Assembly (NCBI GenBank): GCA_963977845.1 | Contig: CAXBPZ010000001.1 | Location: forward strand, 129,045 to 193,044 | DNA: 64,000 bases | DNA from: Methylopumilus sp003533095 | GTDB taxonomy: Bacteria; Pseudomonadota; Gammaproteobacteria; Burkholderiales; Methylophilaceae | Direction of reading: 5' to 3' | Shown here: piece by piece, positions 25,680-33,892 of the stretch | Layout of the letters: each line of letters opens with the position of its first letter | Numbering within the stretch: the stretch's first letter is position 1 | The notes under the pieces: generated by a model | Told to the model about the DNA's origin: nothing | Seen by the model: only the letters and a program-made list of their open reading frames with translations | The model's database searches: none | Position numbers and translations under genes: made by a program

Positions 25680-26052
25680 TCGTTTTTATTCTTTGAATAC
25701 CTGCGCTCGATAATTTGTTTATATATTCTTCCCATAGCGCATCATAAGTTGCAGCAAGCTCATAAAGATAATCCCATGTATAGATGCCTGTATCATGGCC
25801 ATCTGAAAATATTAATTTAATTGCATACTGACCTATTGGCTCAATACTTTCTATAGTGACATTTTCCTTGTGCGTTTGAAGTATTTCCTGACCTGGCCCA
25901 TGGCCTTTTACTTCAGCTGATGGTGAATACACACGAAGAAATTCGCAGGAAAGCATACACTCAGTTAGATTGCTAAATTTTATTTCTAACAGCTTAGATG
26001 CCTGATGGAGCTTAATTTCTAATGGATATATTTTAGCGTTACTTATTGTCAC
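25669..26052 (-). CDS. DUF971 family protein (gamma-butyrobetaine hydroxylase N-terminal-like)
   Basis: A 127-residue small protein consisting of a single DUF971 domain. Recognisable parts are LHQASKLLEIKFSN near residue 16, the C-x-FLRVYSPSAEVKGHGPGQ segment near 36-55, and GQYAIKLIFSDGHDTGIYTWDYLYEL near the end. The same domain occurs at the N-terminus of eukaryotic gamma-butyrobetaine and trimethyllysine hydroxylases and in some ApbC proteins. The stand-alone function is unknown. It overlaps the ubiE start by 11 bases, a pairing common in betaproteobacteria, which hints at translational coupling with ubiquinone synthesis. Confidence 0.9.
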   Translation of the reverse strand: MTISNAKIYPLEIKLHQASKLLEIKFSNLTECMLSCEFLRVYSPSAEVKGHGPGQEILQTHKENVTIESIEPIGQYAIKLIFSDGHDTGIYTWDYLYELAATYDALWEEYINKLSSAGIQRIKTNGE

Positions 26053-26059
26053 TTTGTGG

Positions 26060-26104
26060 AAAAGCCTAAAAAAACTATATTATCGGAGTTCTTTTGGCTT
26101 TTTT
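26060..26104. terminator. Weak hairpin between rpoH and the DUF971 gene
   Basis: AAAAGCC at 26060-26066 pairs with GGCTTTT at 26096-26102, and AAAA/TTTT extend the stem inward past one bulged base, leaving a 20-base loop. A run of T follows on the plus strand and A precedes it, so a U-run exists on both strands. The long loop and AT-rich stem make it weak. It would end the rpoH transcript before the DUF971-ubi operon. Confidence 0.4.
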
Positions 26105-26119
26105 GGTAATTTTAAAAAA

Positions 26120-26980
26120 TTAATGACTAGACGATAGCATTAATAATTTAATTTTTTTCATTGCTGCTTGCTCGATTTGCCTAATTCTTTCAGCTGATAC
26201 ACCAAGTTTATCCGCAAGTTCATGGAGTGTTGAAGCGTCTTTATCTTTTAACCATCTTTCTTCTAAAATAAGTCGACTTCTCTCATCAAGCGAGGAGAGC
26301 GCTTTACTAAGAGAGGATAAATTATTTCCTTCAGATTGCTCTAACTCCATTTGTTCTGATGGCCCAGGAGTTTCATCTTTTAGGTAAGCAATGGGTCTAA
26401 ATGCGTCATCCTCTGATTCGTCTGAGCCATAATCTAATGAAATTTCATTTCCATTAAAGCGATATTCCATTTCACGGACGTCCTCAGGCTTGACATTCAG
26501 CTCTTTAGCAATTGAATTAATCTCATCAGACTTAAGAGGTTGTATAGTCTTTTTCATACTTCGTAAATTAAAAAATAATTTACGCTGAGCTTTTGTCGTC
26601 GCTGTTTTTACTAGGCGCCAATTTTTAACGATGTATTCCTGAATTTCTGCTTTAATCCAATAGATGGCAAAAGATACTAGTCTTACGCCTCTTTCGGGAT
26701 CAAATCTTTTCACAGCTTTCATAAGGCCAATATTGCCCTCTTGAACTAAGTCTGATTGAGGCAGTCCGTAACCGGAATAACCTTTAGCTACTTTAACTAC
26801 AAGTTTTAGGTGGGATAAGATGAGAGTTTTCGCAGCTTCAAGATCATTTGATTTTTTAAGACGCATCCCAAGAGCCATCTCCTCTTCAGCAGAAAGAGAA
26901 GGAATAGCTCTAATGGATTGCATATAGCGATCGTAGCTATCAACAGAGCCTAATGTGGGCAAGCTTAAATCCAAAGTCAT
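26120..26980 (-). CDS. rpoH: RNA polymerase heat-shock sigma factor RpoH (sigma-32)
   Basis: A 286-residue sigma-70-family factor that directs RNA polymerase to heat-shock promoters. Region 2 includes SHLKLVVKVAKGYSGYGLP, the DLVQEGNIGLMKAV core-binding motif and RLVSFAIYWIKAEIQEYI. The RpoH box QRKLFFNLR at 132-140, diagnostic for sigma-32, is perfectly present. Region 4 near the C-terminus has a helix-turn-helix (TLHELADKLGVSAERIRQIE). A CIRCE operator lies directly upstream, implying repression by HrcA, and sigma-32 promoter sequence precedes grpE elsewhere in the window. It is transcribed alone between ftsX and the DUF971 gene. Confidence 0.97.
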   Translation of the reverse strand: MTLDLSLPTLGSVDSYDRYMQSIRAIPSLSAEEEMALGMRLKKSNDLEAAKTLILSHLKLVVKVAKGYSGYGLPQSDLVQEGNIGLMKAVKRFDPERGVRLVSFAIYWIKAEIQEYIVKNWRLVKTATTKAQRKLFFNLRSMKKTIQPLKSDEINSIAKELNVKPEDVREMEYRFNGNEISLDYGSDESEDDAFRPIAYLKDETPGPSEQMELEQSEGNNLSSLSKALSSLDERSRLILEERWLKDKDASTLHELADKLGVSAERIRQIEQAAMKKIKLLMLSSSH

Positions 26981-27008
26981 CTTAATAAAATTCCTTGTAA
27001 AAACTTAC

Positions 27009-27036
27009 TTATTAACATAATTTTAGCACTCTTCAA
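27009..27036 (-). promoter_or_regulatory. Candidate sigma-70 promoter of rpoH overlapping the CIRCE element
   Basis: On the minus strand TTGAAG (27031-27036) and TAATAA (27009-27014) are 16 bases apart, about 30 bases before the rpoH start codon. The -35 box falls inside the CIRCE element, so HrcA binding there would block polymerase. The boxes deviate from consensus, and other AT-rich -10 candidates exist nearby, so the exact promoter is tentative. Confidence 0.45.
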
Positions 27037-27049
27037 TAGAGAGTGCTAG
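27023..27049. promoter_or_regulatory. CIRCE element (HrcA operator) upstream of rpoH
   Basis: The sequence TTAGCACTC, a 9-base spacer and GAGTGCTAG matches the CIRCE consensus TTAGCACTC-N9-GAGTGCTAA at 17 of 18 defined positions. The only difference is the last base. Spacing is exact. It lies between ftsX and rpoH, 43 bases before the rpoH ATG. CIRCE is the binding site of the repressor HrcA, which is encoded at 47438-48457 in this window. The match is too long to be chance. Confidence 0.93.
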
Positions 27050-27076
27050 TTTAATAAAGTTCCACAAATTTAAAAT

Positions 27077-27100
27077 TAACCTAATAAATACAATAGGTTA
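27077..27100 (-). terminator. Hairpin after ftsX, weak terminator
   Basis: TAACCTA and TAGGTTA form a 7-bp perfect stem with a 10-base loop, starting 7 bases after the ftsX stop on the minus strand and followed by ATTTT. It could end the ftsY-ftsE-ftsX transcript before the rpoH promoter. The stem is short with only two GC pairs, so termination efficiency is doubtful. Confidence 0.42.
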
Positions 27101-27106
27101 GGTAAG

Positions 27107-28003
27107 CTATAATTTTTTAATTGATTGATTAATAGAAATGAAGGATGCCGTAATAGCGATCAGGATTGAACTTCCTATGATGGATAAATACTGTAACAAA
27201 CTAAGATCAATAATAACGAATTGGGCTCCGTAGAGAGCTTCAACTTCAACGATGGTTTGATTTAAAAATATAACAATTAATTTGAGTGCAATAGCAGCCG
27301 TTAGCCCACCTCCCAGGCCGTAAATAAACCCACTATATAAAAAAGGCCTTCTTAGGAATTGATTTGTAGCCCCGATTAATTTGCTAAGCTCAATCTCTTC
27401 ATGATGAGAGGTCATTTGAAGTCGAATAGTATTTCCAATCACTACGACCAGCATAGACGTTAGTAAAATTGAAGCCAAAAGAATGGCTTTGTTTGCTAAA
27501 TGCAGTATTGAATTTAATTTCTTAACCCAACCTGTATCAACAACGACTTGATCTACGCCGTCGAGTTTATCCAGAAAAGATTTTAAGTCTGCAACTTGAT
27601 TTGGATTGATGGTGTTTGGGGAAATGAAGAATGCATCAGGCAATGGATTTTCGGATAGTCCGTTATTTGAATCATTAAAACCCATAGATTTTTGAAGTTT
27701 AGGCCAAGCCTCTTCTTTCTTTACAAAATGAAAACTATTAATCTCACTTCGACTTTTTAATTCTTTTTCTATTTTATTTTTAACATCTACTGGAATTTCT
27801 TTTTTAAGAAAAACGCTGATTTGAGATTCATGCTGAATAGTTTCAGAAATTGATTTTAAATTTTGAACTACAAGAAAAGAAATGCTTGGCAAAATAAATG
27901 TAATGCCTATAACTAAAAACATCATCAATGTAGAAAGCATTGATGCGTGGCTTCGCTGAAGCGCTTTAAGAAACATATGATAATGTGAGGTAAAGTAATC
28001 CAT
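27107..28003 (-). CDS. ftsX: Cell-division protein FtsX
   Basis: A 298-residue inner-membrane protein of the divisome. A cytoplasmic N-terminus is followed by TM1 (about 22-45). A periplasmic FtsX extracellular domain spans about 46-165 (SQISVFLKKEIPVDVKNKIE), then three further helices (about 172-193, 222-246, 264-287) carry the FtsX permease core. A LSKLIGATNQFLRRPFLYSG segment is typical of the family. With FtsE it forms an ABC-like complex that activates peptidoglycan hydrolases at the septum. Its start directly abuts the ftsE stop. It is the last gene of the ftsY-ftsE-ftsX operon. Confidence 0.94.
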   Translation of the reverse strand: MDYFTSHYHMFLKALQRSHASMLSTLMMFLVIGITFILPSISFLVVQNLKSISETIQHESQISVFLKKEIPVDVKNKIEKELKSRSEINSFHFVKKEEAWPKLQKSMGFNDSNNGLSENPLPDAFFISPNTINPNQVADLKSFLDKLDGVDQVVVDTGWVKKLNSILHLANKAILLASILLTSMLVVVIGNTIRLQMTSHHEEIELSKLIGATNQFLRRPFLYSGFIYGLGGGLTAAIALKLIVIFLNQTIVEVEALYGAQFVIIDLSLLQYLSIIGSSILIAITASFISINQSIKKL

Positions 28004-28666
28004 CTATTGCTCAGTAATCTTTGTTAAATTGCCTTCTTGTAAATAGAGTTGTTTATGTTTTTTGGAGGTGGTTGGCATTTCATGTGTTGCAACAATTACA
28101 GTAACACCAAGTTCTTGAAAGCTATAAAAAAGATTCATGATTTCATCTGCATATTTTTTATCCAAATTTCCTGTTGGCTCATCTGCGAGCAAAATAGAGG
28201 GCCTACAAGCAATAGCCCTTGCAATTGCGAGGCGTTGCTGTTCCCCACCTGACAAGCTAATGGGCATTGATTTTTCTCGATTAAGTAAGCCTACTTTATC
28301 TAAAGCCGCACGAACACGGCCTTTAATATCAGCTATGTTCACCCCATTAATCTCTAAAGGCAGTGCTATATTTTCAAAGCAATTTCGATCATATAAAAGT
28401 TTATGATCTTGAAAAACCAAACCAAATTTTCTCCTAACGTAAGGAATAGCATCACTTTTAATTTGACCTAAATTTTGATTTTCAAAAATAATTGTTCCAT
28501 GTGTAGGAGGTTCAATAGCTGCAATTAATTTTAATAAAGTTGATTTTCCTGCACCTGAAGGACCTGTTACAAAAATAAGTTCACCGGTATTGATTTCAAA
28601 GGTAATGTTTTGAAGTGCCTCCAAATTTCCGGGATATCTTTTATAGACTTGATCAAATTTAATCAT
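28004..28666 (-). CDS. ftsE: Cell-division ATP-binding protein FtsE
   Basis: A 220-residue ABC ATPase. Walker A GPSGAGKST is at 35-43, signature LSGGEQQRLAIARAI at about 138-152, Walker B ILLADEPTGNLD at about 158-169, and the switch histidine in VIVATHEMP. FtsE-specific features include YKRYPGNLEALQNITFEI at the start and FGLVFQDHKLLYDRNCFENIA after the Q-loop. It pairs with FtsX immediately downstream, with no gap, and follows ftsY by 15 bases. Together they couple ATP hydrolysis to septal wall hydrolysis. Length is typical. Confidence 0.96.
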   Translation of the reverse strand: MIKFDQVYKRYPGNLEALQNITFEINTGELIFVTGPSGAGKSTLLKLIAAIEPPTHGTIIFENQNLGQIKSDAIPYVRRKFGLVFQDHKLLYDRNCFENIALPLEINGVNIADIKGRVRAALDKVGLLNREKSMPISLSGGEQQRLAIARAIACRPSILLADEPTGNLDKKYADEIMNLFYSFQELGVTVIVATHEMPTTSKKHKQLYLQEGNLTKITEQ

Positions 28667-28681
28667 TCATAAAAACCAATT

Positions 28682-29836
28682 TTAAAAGAGTGCATCGACA
28701 TATTCTTTCGCATTAAAAACTTTCAAATCATCTATAGATTCACCAACACCAATGTACCGTAATGGAGTAGGTTGCTCTTTTGCGATCGCTGCAATAACAC
28801 CACCTTTAGCTGTACCATCAAGTTTAGTTAAGGCTAGACCAGTAATGCCCAATGCTTCATTAAATATTTTGAGTTGGCTAATGGCATTTTGTCCAGTATT
28901 TGCATCTAAAACGAGAAGAATTTCATGAGGCGCTTCCTCATGACATTTCTTAATCACGCGTTTAACTTTTGTAATTTCATCAATTAAATGTTTTTGTGTG
29001 GGCAATCTACCTGCAGTATCAGCAATTACAATATCTATATTCTTTGCTTTTGCAGAGTTAATAGCATCAAAAATAACTGCACTTGGATCGCCGGAGGCTT
29101 GTGAAACGACATGAACATTATTCCTTTCTCCCCATACTTGGAGTTGCTCAGTCGCTGCTGCCCTGAATGTGTCACCCGCTGCAATTAACACTGATTTATT
29201 TTCATCAAGGAATATTTTTGTAAGTTTTCCAATTGTGGTTGTCTTTCCTGCGCCATTAACTCCAACAACCATAATGACATAAGGATTAGTCCCCTTTAAT
29301 ATCAGAGGATTTTCAATAGGGGTTAATAGTTCAGTTAATTTTTCTTTAAGCAAACCCTTAATCTCATCTGCATTTTCTATATTGTTCTTTTTAACAGAAA
29401 CTCTAATACTATCTAGAAGGAATGTTGTAGCCGAAATCCCCACATCAGAAGTAAGCAGTATTGTTTCAAGCTCTTCAAAAAGTGCCTCATCGATTTTTTT
29501 ACCTGTAAATAATGAAGTTAGTTCTGAAGTTAATTTTTCTCTAGTCTTAGTAAGACCCTTTTTTATTTTGTCTGCAAAACCAAAGAAACCGCTTTTCTTT
29601 TCTTCTTTTGGTGCTTCTTCTTTTTCGGGTAATACGACAGGTTTTTTTTCGGCGACCTTGGGAGGGGCTTTAATAGACTGTAATGGTTTTACTGTTTTTT
29701 TCTTGTCTGATGTTTTAGGTGGTTTAGCAGCTTTTTGCTTTGGCGATGCTGGAGCTTTTTTGGTAACTTCTTTTTTTGCCACAGGTTTTTTTTCTGGGCT
29801 GTCCTTCTTTATAATTTTTTTTAGGAATTCAAACAT
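28682..29836 (-). CDS. ftsY: Signal recognition particle receptor FtsY
   Basis: A 384-residue SRP-type GTPase that receives ribosome-SRP complexes at the inner membrane. Residues 1-85 form a Lys/Pro/Ala-rich acidic/basic A-domain, as is common in proteobacteria, with membrane-targeting MFEFLKKIIKK at the start. The N-domain helices occupy about 88-165. The G domain includes GVNGAGKTTTIGKL, DTFRAAATEQLQVW, DTAGRLPTQKHL, TKLDGTAKGG and the closing GVGESIDDLKVF. All G motifs are intact. It heads the ftsY-ftsE-ftsX operon and is divergent from the M16 peptidase genes 90 bases away. Confidence 0.97.
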   Translation of the reverse strand: MFEFLKKIIKKDSPEKKPVAKKEVTKKAPASPKQKAAKPPKTSDKKKTVKPLQSIKAPPKVAEKKPVVLPEKEEAPKEEKKSGFFGFADKIKKGLTKTREKLTSELTSLFTGKKIDEALFEELETILLTSDVGISATTFLLDSIRVSVKKNNIENADEIKGLLKEKLTELLTPIENPLILKGTNPYVIMVVGVNGAGKTTTIGKLTKIFLDENKSVLIAAGDTFRAAATEQLQVWGERNNVHVVSQASGDPSAVIFDAINSAKAKNIDIVIADTAGRLPTQKHLIDEITKVKRVIKKCHEEAPHEILLVLDANTGQNAISQLKIFNEALGITGLALTKLDGTAKGGVIAAIAKEQPTPLRYIGVGESIDDLKVFNAKEYVDALF

Positions 29837-29926
29837 TTTTTAAAATTTTAAGAACTTAATGAGATAAAGAAAAGTCTACGAACAAGTCATATTCATTATA
29901 ATAGCTAAATTACTTAAGGATGAGAC

Positions 29927-31294
29927 GTGTTGTTAAAAAATACTTTACTTTTTTTGTTGTTGTTTCCAAGTTTACTTTTAGCTCAAACTACAGAATTTAA
30001 GCTTTCCAATGGATTAAAAATTATCGTAAGAGAAGATCATCGCTCTCCGGTAGTTGTCTCACAAGTTTGGTATCGCGCAGGGAGTCTTGATGAAGTGAAT
30101 GGTAAAACAGGTGTGGCCCACGTTCTTGAACATATGATGTTTAAAGGCACAAAGAAAATAAAAGCGGGAGAATTTTCTAGACTTATTGCGAAGGCTGGCG
30201 GTAAAGAGAATGCATTTACGGGAGCAGACTACACTTGCTACTTTCAGCAGCTTGAAAAATCAAAGCTTGAGCTTTCATTTGAATTAGAAGCAGATCGTAT
30301 GCAGAATCTAAACCTTTCTAAAGAAGAATTTGAAAAGGAAATAAAAGTAGTTATGGAAGAGCGAAGATGGAGAACTGAAGATAAACCAACTTCGCAAGTC
30401 AAAGAGGAATTTCAATCTACTTTATTTAAATCTCACCCCTATAGTAGGCCCGTGGTTGGATGGATGAATGATCTTGAAAATATGACGGTTGAAGATGCAA
30501 GGGAATGGTATAAGAATTGGTACGCGCCTAATAATGCAACTTTAGTAGTTGTGGGAGATATTTATGCAAAAGATGTGTTAAATCTTGCAAAGAAATATTT
30601 TGAAAAAATTCCTGCAAGAAAAATACCTGAAAGAAAGCCTCAGGTTGAGCCCAAGCAAAACGGAGAGAGAAGGTCATACGTTAAGGCACCAAGTGAATTA
30701 TCTTATCTTTTAATGGGATATCCTGTTCCAACCTTGAATGGACAAAATGAGAACGATACTAACTCATGGGAGCCATACGCTTTAGAAGTATTATCGAATA
30801 TTCTTGCTGGTAATAGCTCTTCAAGATTAAATCAAAATATTGTGAGAAATCAGCATTTGGCTATTAGTGTAAGTGCTGGATATGACTCAACTTCCCGAGG
30901 AAGAATAAGCGTCTTTGAGTTAGAAGGCACACCAAATGATTTTAAAAAGATTTCTGATCTTGAAAATGCTTTACTTCAAGAAATTGAAAAAATTAAAAAA
31001 GATGGTGTAACACAAGAGGAGTTAGACAGAGTCAAAGCAACGGTTATTGCAAGTGATGTGTATCAAAAAGACTCTATGTTTGGTATGGCAATGGAAATCG
31101 GACAACTTGAAACAATGGGCTATTCTTTCCATTTGAGCGATGGGTATATTGAAAAAATTAATAGCGTAACTTCTGAGCAAATAAAAAATGTAGCTACAAA
31201 ATATTTAACTCGAGATAATTTATCGGTAGTCATTCTTGATCCACAGCCGATGACTCAAAATGCAAGCCCCAAGGGACGCCCACATGTTCATTAA
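29927..31294 (+). CDS. M16-family zinc metallopeptidase (catalytic partner)
   Basis: A 455-residue exported insulinase/pitrilysin-type peptidase. The start is GTG with AAGGA 6 bases upstream, and it gives a signal peptide (LLKNTLLFLLLFPSLLLAQ). The inverted zinc motif HxxEH is present as HVLEH at 65-69, so this subunit should be catalytic. A second glutamate zinc ligand is expected in the helix about 75 residues later. Two M16 homology domains fill the protein. The next gene encodes a non-catalytic M16 paralogue overlapping by 11 bases, so the pair probably forms a heterodimer in the periplasm. The substrate is unknown. Confidence 0.9.
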   Translation: MLLKNTLLFLLLFPSLLLAQTTEFKLSNGLKIIVREDHRSPVVVSQVWYRAGSLDEVNGKTGVAHVLEHMMFKGTKKIKAGEFSRLIAKAGGKENAFTGADYTCYFQQLEKSKLELSFELEADRMQNLNLSKEEFEKEIKVVMEERRWRTEDKPTSQVKEEFQSTLFKSHPYSRPVVGWMNDLENMTVEDAREWYKNWYAPNNATLVVVGDIYAKDVLNLAKKYFEKIPARKIPERKPQVEPKQNGERRSYVKAPSELSYLLMGYPVPTLNGQNENDTNSWEPYALEVLSNILAGNSSSRLNQNIVRNQHLAISVSAGYDSTSRGRISVFELEGTPNDFKKISDLENALLQEIEKIKKDGVTQEELDRVKATVIASDVYQKDSMFGMAMEIGQLETMGYSFHLSDGYIEKINSVTSEQIKNVATKYLTRDNLSVVILDPQPMTQNASPKGRPHVH

Positions 31295-32588
31295 ACTTAT
31301 TCAACTAATTTTTTTGTTTGTCTGTTTTCAGTTAAATGCTTTTGCTGAATTAAAAATTAATACTTGGGAGACAAAAGAGGGAGCTAAGGTTCTTTTTGTA
31401 GAAAATCATGACCTTCCTATACTTGATGTTAATGTGAATTTTTTTGCAGGGAGCGCTCAAGATCCTATTGGTAAAGAAGGCCTTGCAAACTTAACACATC
31501 ATCTTATGAATTTAGGTGCAGGCGGAATAAATGAAGAGAAATTAGCGAATCAATTTTCAGATATAGGTGCTGCAATTGGCGGAGACGTGGATCTTGATCG
31601 AGCTTACTTTAAATTAAGAACTTTAAGCTCAGCTCCTCAAAGAGATAAAGCACTTACACTTTTTAAATATGTGATACATGCACCTGATTTTCCTGTTCCA
31701 GTGATAGACAGAGAAAAAGATAGAATTATTGCAAGTATCAAACAATCAATGACGCAACCAGAAACTATTGCTAATCTCGCATTCATGAAATCTATTTATG
31801 GAGATCATCCATATGGGCGTAATGAGGCTGGAAATATAGATACTTTGCAAAAGTTAAATCAAGCTGATTTAAAACAATTTTATAAAAATTATTATTCATC
31901 ATTTGAATCGTCAATTGTAATTGTTGGAGATGTTAGCGCTGATGAAGCTAAAAAAATAAGTGAGTCTATTAGCCAAGGACTTCCTCAGGGAAATACAAAA
32001 CACAATATAGCTTCTGTGACAGCTCAAAATTATGTAGGAGTTAAAAAAATACAGCATCCTGCAAAGCAGGCTCATATATTAATGGGTATGCCAGCATTAA
32101 AACGTGGAGAAAAAGATTATTTTCCTTTATATGTTGGAAATTATATTTTAGGCGGCGGCGGTTTTGTTTCTAGACTTACTGAAGAGGTTAGAGAAAAAAA
32201 AGGTTTGGTTTATAGTGTCTACAGCTATTTTATGCCGCTTTATGTTGAAGGCCCCCTTGAAATTGGACTACAAACAAAAAAAGAACAAGCTGATGAGGCG
32301 CTTAGCATTGTAAATTCGACTATTAAAAAATTTATCGATGAAGGTCCAAATGAAAAAGAGCTTATAGCCGCAAAACAAAATTTGGTTGGCGGATTTCCTT
32401 TAAGACTTGATAGTAATGCAAAAATTGTTGATTATCTAAGCATGATTGCTTTTTATAAATTGCCAATTTCTTATATTGATAATTATGTAAGTGAGATTAA
32501 TAAAGTAACAGTAAATCAAATAAAAGCAGCATTTAAAAATAAAATTGATCCGAATAAACTTACTACAATTATTGTAGGTGCAGAGTAG
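31284..32588 (+). CDS. M16-family peptidase-like protein lacking the zinc motif
   Basis: A 434-residue exported paralogue of the upstream peptidase. The start is taken at the internal ATG giving MFIKLIQLIFLFVCF and a good signal peptide, with AAGGGA 7 bases upstream. The open frame itself begins 8 codons earlier. Where the partner has HVLEH, this protein has THHLMNLGAGG, so the HxxEH zinc site is lost. It retains the glycine-rich loop (GNYILGGGGFVSRLTEEVRE) used for substrate handling in the non-catalytic subunit of M16B heterodimers. It overlaps the catalytic gene by 11 bases and precedes rsmD by 3 bases. Confidence 0.9.
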   Translation: MFIKLIQLIFLFVCFQLNAFAELKINTWETKEGAKVLFVENHDLPILDVNVNFFAGSAQDPIGKEGLANLTHHLMNLGAGGINEEKLANQFSDIGAAIGGDVDLDRAYFKLRTLSSAPQRDKALTLFKYVIHAPDFPVPVIDREKDRIIASIKQSMTQPETIANLAFMKSIYGDHPYGRNEAGNIDTLQKLNQADLKQFYKNYYSSFESSIVIVGDVSADEAKKISESISQGLPQGNTKHNIASVTAQNYVGVKKIQHPAKQAHILMGMPALKRGEKDYFPLYVGNYILGGGGFVSRLTEEVREKKGLVYSVYSYFMPLYVEGPLEIGLQTKKEQADEALSIVNSTIKKFIDEGPNEKELIAAKQNLVGGFPLRLDSNAKIVDYLSMIAFYKLPISYIDNYVSEINKVTVNQIKAAFKNKIDPNKLTTIIVGAE

Positions 32589-32591
32589 TTT

Positions 32592-33152
32592 TTGAAGACA
32601 GTTAAAAATCAAGTCAAAATTATTGGCGGGAAATGGAAAAGAAAAAATATTTCTTTTGTTGATGCCCCAAGTCTGAGGCCAACCCCTAGCAGAGTAAGAG
32701 AGACTCTATTTAATTGGTTAGATCAAGATTTAACTGGCAAGGTTTGTTTAGATCTCTTTTCGGGTTCTGGCGTCATTGGTTTTGAATCTCTTTCTAGGGG
32801 CGCGTTAAGTGTGGTAATGGTTGAAAAATCCCCCCAAGTTTATAAAATGATCCAAGAAAATAAAAAACTACTTCAAGCAGAAAAAGCGCAAGTTCATTTT
32901 ATGGATGCACTTATATTCCTTCAGGAAAATAATACTAAGTTTGACATTATTTTCTGTGATCCTCCTTTTGACGAAGGTTGGGAAGATAAATTATTTCCTC
33001 AATTAGCTAACCATTTAAACAAGGATGGGCTAATATACTTTGAATCAGCGTCTGCTTTGAAAGAACATGATGAATTTAATGTTTTTAAAAAAAGAAAAGC
33101 AGGTAATGTTTTTTATCATCTTGTGGCATTAAAAAATAATGAGTCAATCTAA
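32592..33152 (+). CDS. rsmD: 16S rRNA (guanine-966-N2) methyltransferase RsmD
   Basis: A 186-residue SAM-dependent methyltransferase modifying G966 of 16S rRNA in assembled 30S subunits. The N-terminal IIGGKWKRKNISF and RPTPSRVRETLFNWL segments are family hallmarks. The SAM loop LDLFSGSG is at 53-60 and the catalytic DPPF at 123-126. The start codon is TTG, 3 bases after the previous stop; no better ATG is available and the reading matches the family. Its 3' end overlaps the coaD start by 14 bases, which is the widespread rsmD-coaD pairing. Confidence 0.95.
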   Translation: MKTVKNQVKIIGGKWKRKNISFVDAPSLRPTPSRVRETLFNWLDQDLTGKVCLDLFSGSGVIGFESLSRGALSVVMVEKSPQVYKMIQENKKLLQAEKAQVHFMDALIFLQENNTKFDIIFCDPPFDEGWEDKLFPQLANHLNKDGLIYFESASALKEHDEFNVFKKRKAGNVFYHLVALKNNESI

Positions 33153-33630
33153 CTTATCTATAGCTGTATATCCTGGAACTTTTGATCCTATTACGTTAGG
33201 TCATGAGAATATTGCTCATCGCGCTACTAAAATTTTTGATAAAGTAATTGTTGCTGTGGCTGGTAATTCAAGCAAACAATGTTTTTTTTCACTTGAGAAG
33301 AGGGTAGATTTGGTGAAGGCTGTATTCAATGGCCATAAACACATTGAAGTAATTGGATTTAATGGGCTTTTAATGGATTTTGTCGAATCGCAAAATGCAC
33401 AAGTTGTGATTCGAGGCTTAAGAGCCGTTTCTGATTTTGAATACGAATTTCAATTAGCGGGCATGAATCGCAAACTTTATCCAAATGTTGAAACACTTTT
33501 TTTAACACCTTCCGAGCAGTTTACTTTCTTATCTTCAAGTTTAGTTAGGGAGGTTGCTTCTTTAGGCGGAAATATAGATCAGTTCGTATCCCCAGTAGTC
33601 AAAGAAGCTATGAAAAAAACTGGACGGTAA
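33139..33630 (+). CDS. coaD: Phosphopantetheine adenylyltransferase
   Basis: A 163-residue nucleotidyltransferase that makes dephospho-CoA from 4'-phosphopantetheine and ATP. The motif YPGTFDPITLGHENI at 11-25 contains the T/HxGH-type H22 that stabilises the transition state. The VIRGLRAVSDFEYEFQLAGM block and the SSSLVREVASLGG segment near the C-terminus bind phosphate and ATP. All conserved residues are intact. It overlaps rsmD by 14 bases and is followed 2 bases later by a ferredoxin gene, a combination frequently seen in betaproteobacteria. Confidence 0.97.
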   Translation: MSQSNLSIAVYPGTFDPITLGHENIAHRATKIFDKVIVAVAGNSSKQCFFSLEKRVDLVKAVFNGHKHIEVIGFNGLLMDFVESQNAQVVIRGLRAVSDFEYEFQLAGMNRKLYPNVETLFLTPSEQFTFLSSSLVREVASLGGNIDQFVSPVVKEAMKKTGR

Positions 33631-33632
33631 TC

Positions 33633-33890
33633 ATGGCTTTAATGATTACGGATGAATGTATTAACTGTGATGTATGTGAACCGGAGTGCCCAAACCATGC
33701 TATTTATCAAGGGCTTCACATCTATGAAATCAATCCTGAGTTATGCACAGAATGCATTGGGCATTTTGATGTGCCTCAATGTCAAGAAGTGTGTCCTGTA
33801 GATTGTATTCCAATTAATCCTCAATTTATTGAGTCTAAAGAAGCACTTTTGTTTAAGTATCATCAACTTCAAAAAGATAAAGTGAGTTAG
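33633..33890 (+). CDS. yfhL: YfhL-family 2[4Fe-4S] ferredoxin
   Basis: An 85-residue ferredoxin with two cluster motifs. The first is C-x2-C-x2-C-x3-C in CINCDVCEPECPN at about residues 8-20. The second is CTECIGHFDVPQCQEVCPVDC at about 37-57, with an insertion between its second and third cysteines as in the YfhL/Alvin ferredoxin class. These low-potential electron carriers donate to various reductases; the partner here is unknown. It lies 2 bases after coaD and 2 bases before gloA, so it is co-transcribed with both. Confidence 0.93.
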   Translation: MALMITDECINCDVCEPECPNHAIYQGLHIYEINPELCTECIGHFDVPQCQEVCPVDCIPINPQFIESKEALLFKYHQLQKDKVS

Positions 33891-33892
33891 TT

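Noticed and set aside
29382..29843. 153-codon open frame antisense to ftsY
   Set aside because: Phe/Ser-rich translation produced by the complement of the Lys/Pro-rich ftsY N-terminus; no family resemblance.
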